Assembly: GCA_000708835.1 (NCBI GenBank)
Contig: DF237267.1
Coordinates: 1 to 64,000, forward strand
DNA: 64,000 bases
Direction: 5' to 3'
Source of the DNA: Klebsormidium nitens
Lineage: Eukaryota > Streptophyta > Klebsormidiophyceae > Klebsormidiales > Klebsormidiaceae
Part shown: positions 1-12,680 of the stretch, piece after piece
Position numbering within the stretch: the first letter of the stretch is position 1
Layout of the letters: the number at the start of each line of letters is the position of its first letter
Translations under genes and position numbers: made by a program
Notes under the pieces: generated by a model
The model's input: only the letters and a program-made list of their open reading frames with translations
The model's database searches: none
What the model was told of the DNA's origin: nothing

Positions 1-490
1 TTCTCAACATAGCCTTGTCGTGAGTTCCAACCATGGAATACTACGTTTTCTGCATGACTACGACTACATCAGCATGTCAGGATTGATTGCGCGGATTAGC
101 CGCGGTAGTTTTTCCATTTCGAGCACGTTAGATTGCGCATGGTCATAGGACCCGAGACGTTACTGACACGACACGTAGCATCACGACATACATGTGTAAA
201 GCAGTTCGATTCTTTGAAGAGGAAAGCAAACGACATTCTGAACGCAATATTGGAGTGGATCAACGGCGGACGTAATTGTTTGGGTAAATGCCTTAACCGC
301 CAGCTGGAATTGGAATTGGTCGTGATTGCTGTTCAAAACCTCTGCAAAAGACGACTCAGATACAACTCAAACGAACTCCCTCCTAGCTAGCTCTCAACCA
401 TCACAACGGCACGTCTGTGTACTTATTACCGGCGGTAGAACTCTCACGCAACAAGAGAAGGCGCTAGCTTGGGTTAAAGACCGGTTGAAG
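1..490. other. Window edge, no gene recognised
   Basis: I see no exon here with both a homologous reading frame and splice sites. Two short open frames on the plus strand (about 133-390 and 326-517) have no recognisable domain. This is 3' of the minus-strand dirigent-like gene that stops at 491, so it probably holds that gene's 3' UTR and spacer. Confidence 0.5.
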
Positions 491-1967
491 CTAGTGCTTG
501 GCCTTGAGCGCCTCTAGACGGATCCCGGGGAGTGCAAAGAACTCGACGTTGTAGCCGTATGTGGCGAAACCATTGCCGTTGTCGGTCAGGGTGCTCTGAC
601 GTGCGACGCCGGTTGCGCCCGTGTAGATGCCGGTGCCGCCCACGACGGCCAGATCGGTCGGCGTGTTCTCGTAGAGGCCCTATGAAACATTGCCACGTGT
701 CAGCCCGCGAATGAAAGCTCCCAAAAGAAGAATCTACATACACGCGGGTGGTCTTGCCTTGCTTTAGAAGGCTGATCCGAGCTGATGCGTTCAGTTAGTG
801 GCAAACAACCAGATGCCCAGCACGGTAATTTACGTCAATCTTCCTGGACCAAGTAACAATAAATCCACTGAACAATAAGCTCTCGAATTCCGCAAACTTA
901 AACCCAAGGATTACCCGCTCCGCACTCGAATCCACCCTAACCCCCCAAGTAACCCCACCCGTCGATCAGACCAGCACTGTCTTCTTAGTCTTTAAGTCAC
1001 TGCGCTTAGTCTTCAGTACGTTCGATGGAGACTGGTTTTTCGCCAGCACCCTGACGGTCTATAGCTGCATTAGAGATCAGTATCAAGAGCTGATGCGTTC
1101 AGTGCTAGAGAGGGCTCGACCGCGCCCCAGCAGACGCAAGCAAAGTCACTCCACTAAGACAAAGATCCAAGACCGTATTGCATCATGACCAGGATAAAAC
1201 TTGATAATTTTTGGTGCTCCACGTACTACTTAACCAATCAAGACTTTGGGCTCGATCATGGGCTCACAGTGACGGTAAAGGAGCCCTTCTTTAAGATGAA
1301 GGAGAACTCGGTCTCCAGCTTATAGCTGCCTGTCTTGGGGTTGAGACTCTGGGTATAGGTGGCGATCCCCTGGTCGAACCCCAGGCGCTCTCCGGTGTTA
1401 AAGTCCTGAACCTCGTTGCTGCGAAAATAACGAAATGAAAGAATTATTGGCAACAATGCTGAGTCAGTTAATTCGTTGAGCTTTCGAAGAGCGCACTTCG
1501 TTTTCGCACCAAACACGATTAGCTGCATATAGCCCCTGCTGAGCGAGTGGTTCACACGTTAAAAAATTTTCTGGATTCGTTATTGGATTCAAAGCACTCA
1601 GCCAAGGCCCTAACCACGCCAGATAATGATGCTCTCCGCACCTAAACCAAGACCCTAACCCCGCCAGACTACGACGCTCTCCTCGCCTGAATCATGACCA
1701 TGGGCCACGCCAGTCTACGACGCTCTCCGCACCCAAACCCACTAGTCTAACCGCTGAGCCAACCCCGAGAGGTATTGATGAGCTTTAGTGCGCTCACTTG
1801 AACCATTGGATGTCGCCGAAGTTGGTGCCATTGTTCGCCTGCGACTGGGGCGTGGCGATCTCCCTCAGCTGCAGTCTGAACTGCTTGTACTCCAGCTTCT
1901 CCTCAAAGCCGTCCGCGAGCGCTCGCGCGCGCACGCCGGCGAGCAGAAGGGAAAACAGCGCGAGCAT
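491..1967 (-). CDS. Secreted dirigent / allene-oxide-cyclase-like barrel protein
   Basis: Three exons: 1798-1967, 1268-1418 and 491-679, with phases 2 and 0. They join into exactly 170 codons, 169 residues plus TAG. The product starts MLALFSLLLAGVRARALADG, a clear signal peptide. The middle exon encodes a segment with GERLGFDQGIATYT, and the last encodes DLAVVGGTGIYTGATG. The VGGTG(I/L)(Y/F) turn followed by a small-residue strand is typical of the dirigent/allene oxide cyclase eight-stranded barrel (seen in sequence; family knowledge). Dirigent proteins steer radical coupling in the apoplast, while allene oxide cyclases act in plastids on an oxylipin. The signal peptide favours the dirigent-like side, but I cannot assign a substrate. 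The small size fits the family. Intron 1 holds a 45-bp tandem repeat. The start is the only ATG that heads both a signal peptide and the open frame. Confidence 0.8.
852..966. repeat. Degenerate C/A-rich repeat related to the intronic MITE
   Basis: The stretch contains GCTCCGCAC followed by CCACCCTAACCCCC and CCCCACCCGTC. These blocks appear in the same order on the opposite strand inside the terminal-inverted-repeat element at 36609-36770. No terminal inverted repeats are visible here, so it is a truncated or decayed relative. It lies in intron 2 of the dirigent-like gene. Confidence 0.5.
1602..1737. repeat. Three-copy 45-bp tandem repeat
   Basis: Three imperfect units start near 1602, 1647 and 1692. 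Each has the core CGCCAG..TA..A.GCTCTCC followed by an AAA tail. The array lies in intron 1 of the minus-strand dirigent-like gene. It shows no coding potential. Confidence 0.75.
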
Positions 1968-4117
1968 CTGCACTCATAGGCAAGATTGTGTCGGACTTGA
2001 AAATGAAGAGCTCGAAAGATGTGCTTCTTGCAGAGAACCCCTAAGTAGGGATGGCAGGTTTTCAAACCCTCACACCAGAGTAGAGTCAACTATCAAAGCA
2101 AGGATGTTAGGCGGTCAAGGACGTAACACAAGGAAAAGAATTCAGAGCAAACAAGCTAGAGTGATAGATTGAAGGATACAGGGAACGAAAACCCACCATA
2201 AGACGGTGGAGCGCCATGTTGCGGGGCAACCTCTGACTTGGTGCGTTTCGATGACCGAGGGAAGAAGAAGGTCCCAAGTGCCTCCGCGCTTGCTAGGAGA
2301 GTGTAGTGAGTCGAAGCCCGCCCAAGAGGCGTATGCTAGCCTGCGTGCTCCACCTGATGAGCCGCACGTGCAAGGCGGTAAAATCCCCCAAAAACAAAGC
2401 AGTGAGTCGAAGTCCCAAGTTGCGCTCAAAGCGAATGCAGAAGTGCCAGAACGGTCCTGCTAACCTGCCTTTTATATCTTCTGATCTCGCTGCGCCGCGG
2501 GGAGGTGCCCTTCAGAGGCCTGACTTCAGTGTCGCCGTAAGAAGCACACCGCGCAGTCTGCGTTTGTGGGCTCCTGTCGGCTACGAACTTCCTGCCACAG
2601 AAGTGTACCGTACTAGCTATACTCGTTGGTGCCACTTTCCAGAGCTCTTAGAAAAGTAGTAATCTAGCCACTTAGGGTTTAGATTGATCATTAGTCCTTA
2701 TTAAATTGAAGTGAGGGACAGATGAGCTTCGAACTTACATATGGTGCATATACTTGACCTTGTTCACCTTTTCGTAAAGGCCCGCAACTTGTTCCATTCT
2801 GATTCCATCCTTTCCCTCCAGATTTCTCCTTCAAGTGTGGGTCAACAGCGAGCTATAAAGGCCCGTTCGAACCAAGTCAAGCCGCCACGTGTTCATGTGA
2901 CTCAGATCACATTGTGCCTTTGCTGTAGTAGCAAAGGTCTGGTAACACCTCGAACTTTATCGCCGCTTTCCCTTGCATAAAAATGGCTCCCAAGAAAGCT
3001 CATCAGATTTAGGTTCGATGCTCGGTGAGGGGGAATTCAAGGGGTCGTTTTGCCTGGGCACATTTCTTCTGCGTTGGAATGTCATTACGAAGGCCTCGAT
3101 TGTGGAGACGCTAGCTAAGTTCAGTACGTTTTGAGCTTTGATCCAAGCATCAGACCTTTAGGTCTCACCAGTAGAAGGCAAACACGTACCAACCGTTTTG
3201 AAACGGCCAGCCACGTGTTACGCTTCCTTTCGCTTTCCGTAATGGGCCTCCGCTTCCTTACTATCCTAGATTCCGATCGGGAATTTCCGGACGGGTGAAA
3301 CCAGACTCCTCTGTGCATACGCTTCATATCTGGCGAAGTACATATTATCGATCCACCTGTCAATGCAAAGCTTTTATTCGCACAAAGAATAGTCACCTTG
3401 GTGGGCAAAGTCCCTTCTTTAACTCGGGCTATCTCATGGTAGGTATATGCTTTTCCGATGCGTTGCGAGACGGCGAATCTTTCGGAAAGGGTCTCTTGCA
3501 GAGCGGCAGATCTGCGTGGCGCTAAATGACGAAGCTAGCTTCGCCTTCATGCGACTATCTCGTAATCGTCATCGGCAGTTCATCGTTTTATGATCGAGAT
3601 AACTTAGAAAAGATAACCCATGATGATTTAGACGAAAGTTTTTAACGGTCACCATGTTGGAGTCTCCGCCCCTAAACAGCAGTAGGTAGTATGAATTGGA
3701 CCGATGATAATATTTTGAGGGGTGAATGATTCCTCCGTGCACTTTCTCAACAGGTTCCTTCTCAATCGGATCTAGGGGACTTCTCTGATCGGACAGATAG
3801 TCGAAGGAGGCCCCTGGAAATCTTTTGCCGGTCTCTCGACGTTCAATTCAGGGCCAAAGCGCACAAGTTGTGAAGAAGAATCACTGCCCATTCTATGAAA
3901 CTTGCACACCGAAAACTTGCATTTACATGATGTTACCAACCTCGGAAGACGTCCCTAAAATGGATCATCTTTTAGGAACCGTGTAGATTCACCCTCCTTT
4001 AGGCTGATCCAGCGAGCCCGTTGACAAGTGAATCAAACGGATCCGAGAATCTCATTCTTTTGCCAAACAGGGACAAGGGTCCTGGTGATTTGGGGATGGT
4101 CTTGATACTCGAATATC
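1968..4117. other. Spacer upstream of the dirigent-like gene
   Basis: No exon can be supported. Open frames at about 2206-2463 and 2306-2659 have low-complexity composition, and the region repeats short phrases such as AGTGAGTCGAAG (near 2307 and 2402), which suggests local duplication rather than coding. Sequence next to 1967 presumably carries the promoter and 5' UTR of the minus-strand gene. Confidence 0.4.
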
Positions 4118-4409
4118 ATGGAAGAGTCATACGACGAGAGTCGCGTTCTGCGCGCGCCACCAGAGTCTCGCCTTCTCCCGTGCCAGTCGCGTATATACGT
4201 CGACCGGGCCACGTTCCTGGCGTCCATCGGCGCCGCGCTGACGTCACTGCTACAGCTGACGTGTACATTGTGCTACGACAAGCACGCCAACGGGCTGACG
4301 TTGGCGGCGCTCCTCCGGTGGAAGCTGGGCAACTCCGCGGTCAAGTTGCACCGCGCGGCCGCGCAGGGCGCGCCGAAACTAAGTGACGTCAGCGGAGGCG
4401 ATGCGAACG
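4118..4409 (+). CDS. Orphan first exon of an unknown protein
   Basis: An ATG at 4118 opens a frame that stays open past a good donor (ACG|GTGAGA) at 4409/4410. The block is much richer in GC than its surroundings, as real exons are elsewhere in this window. The predicted peptide has a hydrophobic run around residues 30-47 (TFLASIGAALTSLLQLTC), then a basic amphipathic stretch with LTLAALLRWKLGNSAVKL. I do not recognise the family. No downstream exon with a matching phase was found before 7900. It could be a remnant, or a gene whose other exons are too short to see. Confidence 0.3.
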
Positions 4410-7400
4410 GTGAGAATATTGCTGGGCATACTTTTCCTGTGACTGCTCTAATATGCTTCTTTTGAGAGTGGAATGGAACCACTTTTCAAATTTCAGAGAA
4501 GTCTTGCACAGTGCAAAGGCCGTTCAGAGACCGGAGGCCTAATTCCAAGAATGTAGTCGTGGGTTGGTCGTCGGCAAAAAGGCCGGTTTTCGATGAAAGT
4601 AGTGCGACGTCGGCGATCGTCCGTTGGCGGTGTTGATGCTTCGCAGCCTGGCGGGTTCGTTGCTCTTGTCAGGAAGAAGTCGAAACGGGTCAAAGCGCCC
4701 ATCTTCGGATTCTGCCGATCGCAAGCTCGGCTGGGGAAAATGCCTTTCCTGTTCGTCAGCAGTACGCTTGTTGCGTTTAAGATTCTCGTTTTAAAAGACA
4801 ACCACATTTCAAAACGTGTATGAACTGTTGGAGAGCATCAGAAGCGCCACGGATGTTCCCATGTGTATTTCTTCAGTGGGCTCAAAGCGAGAGCCTCTTG
4901 ACTTCGATAGCGGGCCTCGACGCTCTAGAAGTTCCTTGAGCAGACAACGGCTAATGCCCTCTTTTGTTCTGCACAGGAAGGTTTGGCTGCTAACCATATT
5001 CTCTGACCAGTCTTCCGTCTGGTTCTTTTGCCAATAACCGCGTTCCAGCCATCTTGAAAACCTGGTCACTGCTTGAATCTGGTTATGGACAGTTGACCAG
5101 CTTCGAACCAGCCCGTAACCGACCATGCTTAACCGTCAAAAACCCCTGTGCTGGTGAGGGGCCGCCCTTCGGCTGGATTTTCGTGCTAGACTGACTGTCT
5201 CACATTTGATAGATTGGACGTCTCGCACTGTTGAACCTTTCGATAAATGTCGAACCGGGAAGATGACCCGCCACGGCGGCATCTTGACAGATGCAGATTT
5301 CAAGCGTTATCCATTCCCCCCGTGAATCTGACCGGACAGTCTAGTTGCTGAAAACGACCAATGCCAAACCTTTGAACCAATCTATTTGCAGAACTAAAAC
5401 GGAAGGCCTCTGCGCTGTGGGACAGGTTGCCGGTCGAACACCGTGGTGATCCAAGTCCAACCGGTGAGCGAATCTTTAAGGCTGTTGGTGCGAAATATGA
5501 CCGAGCGAAGAAGGTCCACCCCGGTCTATCTTCGGTTCCTGCTCCGGAATCAAGTCAATCGTTTTCGGATTGAAAAGATGTTAGCAAACTAGCCTTTTTC
5601 GTGAAGCTGGTGGGTGTTACCCGGTGCCAATGACTCTTCTGATTTGCACGATTCTTCGGCCAATGTAGAGAGACACGCTGTCTTTTCCAAGAGAATATTG
5701 AAACGGCTCCTTATAGTACCTACCTCGCAGGCTGCCATGAAGATGCTCTTTAAAACGCATGAAACTCACAATAGTTCTAATTCTCAGACCCACGATGGTT
5801 GAGCTCGATCTCATCACGCCTCATTCCCTTTCCGGTTACAGACTTTCAGCTCTGCACCCATCATCCTCCGCAATCATCTACCCCCCCAAGCGGCCAGGCT
5901 CCAGAAGACGGCTCTGCACCAAAAGGTCGGTCCCTTTTCCAGGCGTTGTAACCCGCCATTGCGCCACGTAACCCTTGGATCGAAATCTCGAGGACTTTGA
6001 CGGTTGCACTGGTGCCGGTTACAGACTTTGTACTGTCCTTCATCCGTATACGTAGTTCACGTCGGGGTCAACAGTTGCATTAGCAAACAGACCCATCTGA
6101 CGCCGCGCTTGAAGTACCTACTCCGAGTTGATTTCGACTGCAGTGATTGTCAAGCGTATTATCTTCCTGACAAATGGTTGCCTGACACCTAGCAGCGACC
6201 CCACTGGATCAGAGCAAGGCAAGCCTTGCAAAGTCTAGTCTTTGAAAATTCTTGGAAGAACCTTCGGACAAACCCGAAGATCGGCGCCGGGCGCCACTTT
6301 TACCCCCTACTGCACACCGTTCGGTCTGATCTGACGCCCTGCTCGGGCCCCCCGCCTAATCACCGCGGAGATAACTTGAGATGTCTTCGACAAAGTCTTC
6401 GACCTGTTGCAGATTTCACAAGCAGTCATACTTACGTCGCTAAGAATCGTGACCATTAAATCCGCGCACTTTGTGATCACGTAGTACGGATTGGCGCTGC
6501 CATTGCTGGCAGTTATTCTTGCCCCTACAGGGCCCCTACGTTCAATGGGCCCCCATCCGGCATGCACGCATACTTGAAGTGAACTTACAGAACGGGACGC
6601 TGCATGCGGTCGCGAATCATGCAGTGCACATGCTTCGATATTGCTGTACGTAAGGCCGGCACGATTCATGGGTTAATTACATGCACGAAACATGATTAAT
6701 AAACTCGCGCCGAGGCTCTGACAGATGGTAGGTAACAAGAGGATATATTCCCTTGTACAAACTGGCTAGCCAAACTTAAGCTCTGTATGATCTATATCTC
6801 ACATGCATGAACGTGCTGCATGCGCATGATCGATATAGATGCACATAATGCGTCATAATTATCATGCATATAATTTTGGCGGCTATCTAGCAGACTACCC
6901 TATCAAGTTTGCTTCTAAAGGATCGATCATTGTGATCGCTTGGTTTCAAATCGTATAGAGTGGTTTCAAATCGTAGTGGAGCTCAATGCAGTGCAATGGA
7001 TTGAACTGACAATGATAGCTACGGCCTTGTCTCATGAGAATGTTACAGTATCAATTGTCACGGTCCGATAGAAGCGAGTCATGTAGCAAGTGTTTGATTA
7101 CAATCTAATGAGATAAACGCACACTCATACACCAAAGAGTTGATTTGAGTTGCCAATTTACAGTGTTTCTTGATCATATGGCGACATATGGTGCACGGAA
7201 TTAATCCGTTGTTCCCATTGGCTGTTTTCATGTACGAGTCAGAAGTTATTAGGCTTTCTAGTCTTTGTTACACCTCAGTCTCTACCGAGCTACACTTTGC
7301 GTCCCTTGGCCAACACACCATCTTCAAACACGCATGTACGTTTATTCATACATGCTTTTACAAGCTTGGAAGAATTGATTGCTATCGACTAATTGAACCT

Positions 7401-7937
7401 GCTCGCCGGACTCAATGACGGAACGCTCATCTAGTTTACCTGACTAAGCCTCTCAGTCTTGTTGTTCTTTGTCTACCTGCAAGGGGTTATAAACAAAGTT
7501 GAAGATACCTTTTCTTGCATGCATTGGTAGAAGCTTTGCGTGACATTCCTGTTCGTGAAGGACCCACGCACAATCCGAAACTGCTCTCCTTACGAGAGTT
7601 CTCTGACACCTTCTTTAGTGTTGAGAATACCACTAGATGAACATCCATTCGGATGCTGAAAAAGACTGGCCAACGCGTATCGAGCCGGAAAACTCACTTT
7701 CAAGACACTAGCCAGAGACATCGCAAACTGACTACGGCTTTACTTGTCACCGGGGCACTGGTTACTTTCAGCAAGACATTGGTCTTGCGGCAACGGTCAA
7801 CCACGAAGTTTGAGCAAGTCGCTTCAGCGCATGAGAACAACCAACGAAAGAGCTGCTCTTGCACGTCATTGGATGCTTAAAAGCGCGAACGAAAGGCAAA
7901 AGCCAGCAAAAGATGGGACTTTACTAAGCTAGCAAGT
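4410..7937. other. Gene-poor, partly AT-rich spacer
   Basis: Nothing here can be supported as a gene. Between about 6700 and 7150 the base composition drops to AT-rich with CATGCAT and ATATAT motifs. An imperfect inverted repeat lies at 6789-6841 and a short direct repeat (GGTTTCAAATCGTA, twice) near 6942-6976. Short open frames at 4809-5126 and 5617-5817 on the minus strand have no domain signature and no splice partners that I could identify. Confidence 0.4.
6789..6841. repeat. Imperfect inverted repeat in AT-rich spacer
   Basis: The left arm ATCTATATCTCACATGCATG and the right arm GCGCATGATCGATATAGAT are near reverse complements around a short loop. The repeat could form a cruciform or be the edge of a decayed foldback element. 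No product is implied. Confidence 0.5.
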
Positions 7938-10900
7938 TCAAAGGCAACGTGGAAAAAGGATTTTATCCAAAAAGATTGTCCTTATAAGATACCTTACCTT
8001 CTTAGCCATAACTCTGGCAATCGCACTACCAAGGAAGATCTGGAAGAGCTGCCCGATGAGGCCCGGAATGCTAAGTAGACCCTGGGTAGCAATGTTCGGT
8101 GTGATATACGTGATAACAGTAACGGCGACGGGCGCGGACTTTTGGCTCGACATGATGACAACCGCAATTGCCTCAACGAGCGGCAATCGGAGCAACCTGC
8201 AATTTGGAAGAAATTGCAGACCTAAGTGTTGACTTCTAAATCAAGTGATCTTGTAAGAAGCGAGGAGCCCAACACGTTCCGGGCGTCATGTTATCAGTAC
8301 CTATCGGGACTGTCAGCAAAAAGTGGGACACAGGCAAACCATTCAAAGCTGATTGCGTATGCACATCTTCAAAGATTGCGAGGTCTGTGCTAGACGGGAA
8401 TGGCTTAGCCGAAGGAGTTGACAGACAGATTGCCTCGGCGTTATTTCATGTCTTTCAGGGACTGTCATGGATAGTCTGGCTGCTGCAACAGATTTACCTA
8501 TACTTTCTCCGCACTTGTTCCAGTCCAAGGGGTGCTTTCATGACTCACCAAACAGCAGCAACGTTGAAGCCTAGGTAGAAAATGTGTAGACCAATGACGG
8601 CACATACGATGAGCATTACGTCGCCCCCGCTCTGCTTCAGGAGAATGTCCCGGGCACCGCTCAGTGTCTGCCATACTATCAACACCAGGTTACTCGTACT
8701 GAAGAGGCTCAAGGCCACCTTATGTGATTGGACGAAAGTCCGGACACGACTGCTTGTGGAAGAGGCGAACTGCACCAGGGGGAGAAACAAATGAGGGTCG
8801 TTTCCCTTACAGTATGATCAAGTGCCAAATGCAACGTTGGGAGCGTATTTGACGGTTTTTTTGGTCAGAGAACCTAATACCTGTGCCGTTCTGTGAAGCT
8901 CGAAGCGAGATCGAAAAGGTACTTGCGAATTGCGGTTTTCACTCGAAGGAAGATTCCCTCTCGCTGCGTTGGCCTGAAATGCTTCGAGAAGCCTCGAAGG
9001 AAAATTGGGGCCAAACGCACATATGTTCGCTCGTACTTTCGAATGCAAGGGAAGTTTCGACAGGGCGCCTTCGATAATTCTCTCCGAAGAGTGTCGGAAG
9101 ACAGTGCTCAAGTTGCAAAACTCTTAGCTTTGTCATCTAGAATATTCAAGAACCCCTTGTATGAGTTTCCCTGTTTAAAAACTCTGAACAAGTCGTCAGG
9201 AAGCCACCTTCGCAATCGCTCCCAGACACCTATGCATCCCGTAAACCCTTGACGAGGATTCAAGCACCCACCTTTCCGACCAGGGTCGGAACGAGGACCG
9301 TGCAAGTAAGTTTGAAGAACAGATCCAACGCGTCGATGCTAATAGTGCTACTCCCACGAAGTGTTAGCTTCAGCACGTAGGGTACAGTCAAGATGCCCAG
9401 AACGTTGGTCGAGACGGTCAGGAAGAGAGCGAGGGCTTGGTTCCCTTTGGACGCAGCAACTAGTGCGACGCCGACTCCGAGAGTGGTTGGAACAGCGCAG
9501 AAGATAGTGAGACCTGCAGGTATTGAGTAAGCCTTCGTAAATTCCTAGGGAAAAAGCGAACAAGTGGGGATTTGGACAAATCTTGAAAGCTTCATCAGAA
9601 CTGACTGCAAAATGGTACGAGAGTTGGAACTCGGTATCCGAAACAGTTGAACAATTAAACGAAGCAATCGAGAAGGTTCTAAGATCTCGTGAGGACAGCT
9701 TAGAAGATATCCCTTTCGATTCCTGTCAAAATCTGTAAAGTTTAGAGTGCGAGAACCTGTGATATTGCACATACGATATGCTTCAAAACCAAGCACATAG
9801 TAGGAACGGAAATAACAGTAGTTTTGTACACGTAATAAAAGGCAGATGATGCCACCGTCCTTTCCAGTGAGAGTCCCGTGTGCAAATTGCGTTTAACGGA
9901 AAGAAAGCATGGTTTTGATGTTGGACAGCAGATGATAGGTGACGTCTCGACTGGAACGGGGGACGTGAAAGAACTTTGACGAGAATTTGAGGGCTTAGCG
10001 GTTCTGAGAACACCTACTGTAAAGTTCGTGTGCCCTGGAGGCCAAACGAGCATGGTGCGCCAAAATAGAGTGAAGTGAAGAGATTTCGGATCTACTTGGC
10101 TATCTCACCAAAGAGGTGGCATCAGCGCAGTCAGATCAAGAAGGGACACACGCAGTGATTTCGCTCGTACAAGCGACAATATTTTGTGCGGCGTATAAAT
10201 GCTTGGAGTCCGGATGGCAGCAAGCTGAGGGAAGGGTTTATCGGAAACTTTTGCGTACCTTCCGTAAACTCCCTGGGGCGGAACGGGATCTGCTGGGTGA
10301 CAAACCCAACGCAGGGCGTCACCAGGAGGATGGTAACGATGCCATACAGGACGCCGACCCAGTTCTTGAGAGCCTCCTTCAAGTCGTTGGACTTGAGGGT
10401 GAGGCCGGAGATGAGAAAGACGAGGATGTTGTTGAGGGCTTGGATCACTCGAATGCTGCCAATCTGGGTCAGGGAGAAAGGTGCGATTGAGGATCTTCAC
10501 GAGATGGAAGTGCTTTGGATGTTGAAGCGGCATGGTCCATCTTGGTCAGGTGCAACTCGTTGACTGGACAAAGTATGCTCTCTTACAAACTGGACAAGGA
10601 ATCACAGAAGTTGAAGCGTCTTGAGCAAGAGTCGGAGTCAATCAACTTTGCATGCAGGCAGTCATGAAGTCTTTGAATGTGAAGCGCTGTCTGATGTTTG
10701 ATCGTTATCAAACTTCAAGCACAGCCAGTACGAGGACTTGATTCTGAGATCAAAAATTCCTTGGGCGTTGACGCTATTGAGATACCTACAAACACCTATA
10801 ACTACAATTCCTTTCATCTCTTGTCAAGAAGTGCAGATTTGGTCTCCGGCTTCAGTCTTCATTGAATAGCGCACACCGTACCACCTTTAACAAGCTCCCC

Positions 10901-11141
10901 CAGATCCCCATGAATCGATCACACTTCAACTAGAAAAATGTTGCCTGGCCTTGTCAGGTTTACTTCGTCATTTCCATCGTCGCCCAACCTTGTTTTCACT
11001 TTGTTTCAACAAAATGTAACATCAGGCATAGGGTATCTTACCTTCCAACTGGCTACCTCGCGGCCTGGCTGCGGCCAGGAGAGTGCAAATGCGAGGGCGA
11101 ACAGGAATCCCAGGGGCAAAAAGTTGGCGATTACAAATCGT
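7938..11141 (-). CDS. BASS4-like sodium/metabolite cotransporter (SBF-like), N-terminus incomplete
   Basis: Five minus-strand exons join in frame: 11042-11141, 10259-10463, 9272-9513, 8549-8769 and 7998-8196. If the last donor at 7997 is not used, the frame stops at 7938. They encode a polytopic membrane protein with the SBF-like order: NFLPLGFLFALAFALSWPQP, then LVFLISGLTL and LLVTPCVGFVTQQI, then TIFCAVPTTLGVGVALVAAS and STNVLGILTVPY, and finally MSSQKSAPVAVTVI and LLSIPGLIGQLFQIFLGS. This matches the plant BASS4 / SLC10A7-like branch, which sits in the plastid envelope in plants (family knowledge). The substrate is unknown. The first exon found needs two bases from an upstream exon, so the transit peptide and first helix are missing. 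A candidate 5' exon may lie in 11180-12230, but I could not join one with confidence. The loop between the exons at 9272 and 8769 is shorter than in land-plant relatives. Confidence 0.8.
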
Positions 11142-12680
11142 CTGCAGTTAAAGTCAATATCTTAAGTCAATATCTTTTGTCTCTTACGAGAATATCCAGA
11201 TAACTCTCTGTATACACATAAGAAGAGCTTGAGTTCAGGACTTTGAGGGAACCATCATGACAGTGTGGTTCAATCCAGGTTCCATCGATACAGGGAAAGG
11301 GAAAGGAGTGTTGCCATGTTCTGTTGTTAAATATCGCATTGCCCGACGTGACAACTTGATGTAAGACGATGGGCAAACGACCGTTTATTGTGTTGTGATG
11401 CAAAAGGCACTACGGCGGAAGAGCCGTTGGAGGGGTGTCTGCGGTTTGAAGAGTTGCACGAAACAAAGGCAGCGAGGGCCATTTACCACTTCCCAGCGAG
11501 TTGACATCGACGACCTTAGAGCCACAGAGAATATCTACAAGAACAGCAATAGACACTGCCAATGAGGTGCCGGAAGCTGATATATTAGGAGCAGCATTCC
11601 TTCTTCCCCATCATCAATATCCTGGCTTGCACTTCCATTGTGTTTGCCACTGACTTTCTCATTTTTGTTGTGCGATCTCCGGCCCCTATTGAGACAGAGG
11701 ACTTGATGATGCAGACAACAGCTGAAGCAGAGTTGCACATTTCACAATGACAGCAAGCAAGCAGGTGATACTAATGTGGCTGGATAATTTGCCTGACCTG
11801 ATTGTGTTTCCAGACGGCAGCCAGCTCTTTGCTCTTCCACAATGTGGGACCTGCGACTCCCCTCCACCGGCCTCTTCATCTGGCTTGTCAATGCCATCTT
11901 GCAGCCGGGAGGTTGGTCCTTGCTCTACATCCAGCGCCAGCCGCAGAACTTGGCTCCCGATCTCTGTTTGGGGCGATGGAATCAAGATGGTACTTGTTCT
12001 TGTTTCTGCCATTCCTACAAGTCAGCTTCCTAACACTGCGTTCACCGCTCAGGACCTGACTTGGTTCCTCTGTGTCTGGCAGCCAGCTCGCCTTAATTGT
12101 TTCTGGTGGTTGAAAGAGGACCTTCTCAAATCGTATCTCCACTTTCATCCCTTGTCGCTTACGCCGCGTCTGTGGTGCTGGAAACAAATAGGGCTCGAGG
12201 TTATCTGAGCTCCTTGCACCCCGCAAACATCAGCTAAAGCAGTCTCCAGCTACAGTAGAGCAATGCGGCACAAACAAGGGCGCTTGAAACATTACTAACA
12301 ATGAACATAGCAGCTGAAGTGCAGAGGCCGCGGAGTTCAAACCAGTAGAGTGATGACCAGGTGCAGGCCCCCAGAGACAAAGCCGCCACTTCCGCGCGCA
12401 AGCGCGCTCGAATGAATCAGGTCATTTTGAACCGTCGATGCTCCCCTGATTAGTCACGTGGGAAAGGATCGAAGGGCTTGTAGCCTTGGAGGGTTTAAGA
12501 GGTGCGCGGCCGCGCGTTCTTGAACAGCCGACAGTTCATGTAGCGTCTCTCCCGGAGTTCTTTAACTTGGTAGGATACTAATCCAAGTCAGGCTCAGCGC
12601 CTTCGTTTGCGCGAGACTTGTTCCTTGACGCTTGTCCGAAAGATCAGAAAGACTGAAGAAGAGGGACGCAGCGTAGCGCC
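11142..12680. other. Divergent spacer and unresolved 5' exons of the transporter
   Basis: This lies between the first recognised transporter exon (-) and the F-box start (+). A GC-rich block at 11818-11988 looks exon-like: it has an acceptor-like TTTCCAG on the plus strand and is open in several frames. I could not choose a frame or strand. A minus-strand ATG at 12148 heads an open frame that could be the transporter's N-terminus, but no phase-2 donor ties it to 11141. The F-box promoter should lie in about 12300-12680. Confidence 0.35.

Noticed and set aside
5001-5260. Search for tRNA genes around GGTTCGA-like sequences in the window
   Set aside because: B-box-like strings near 3013, 41947, 56436 and 58935 lack a matching A box and cloverleaf, and two of them are inside clear protein-coding exons.
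11747-12208. 153-residue open frame on the plus strand
   Set aside because: All three frames are open here because of composition. No domain was recognised, and the block may belong to the transporter's 5' region on the other strand.
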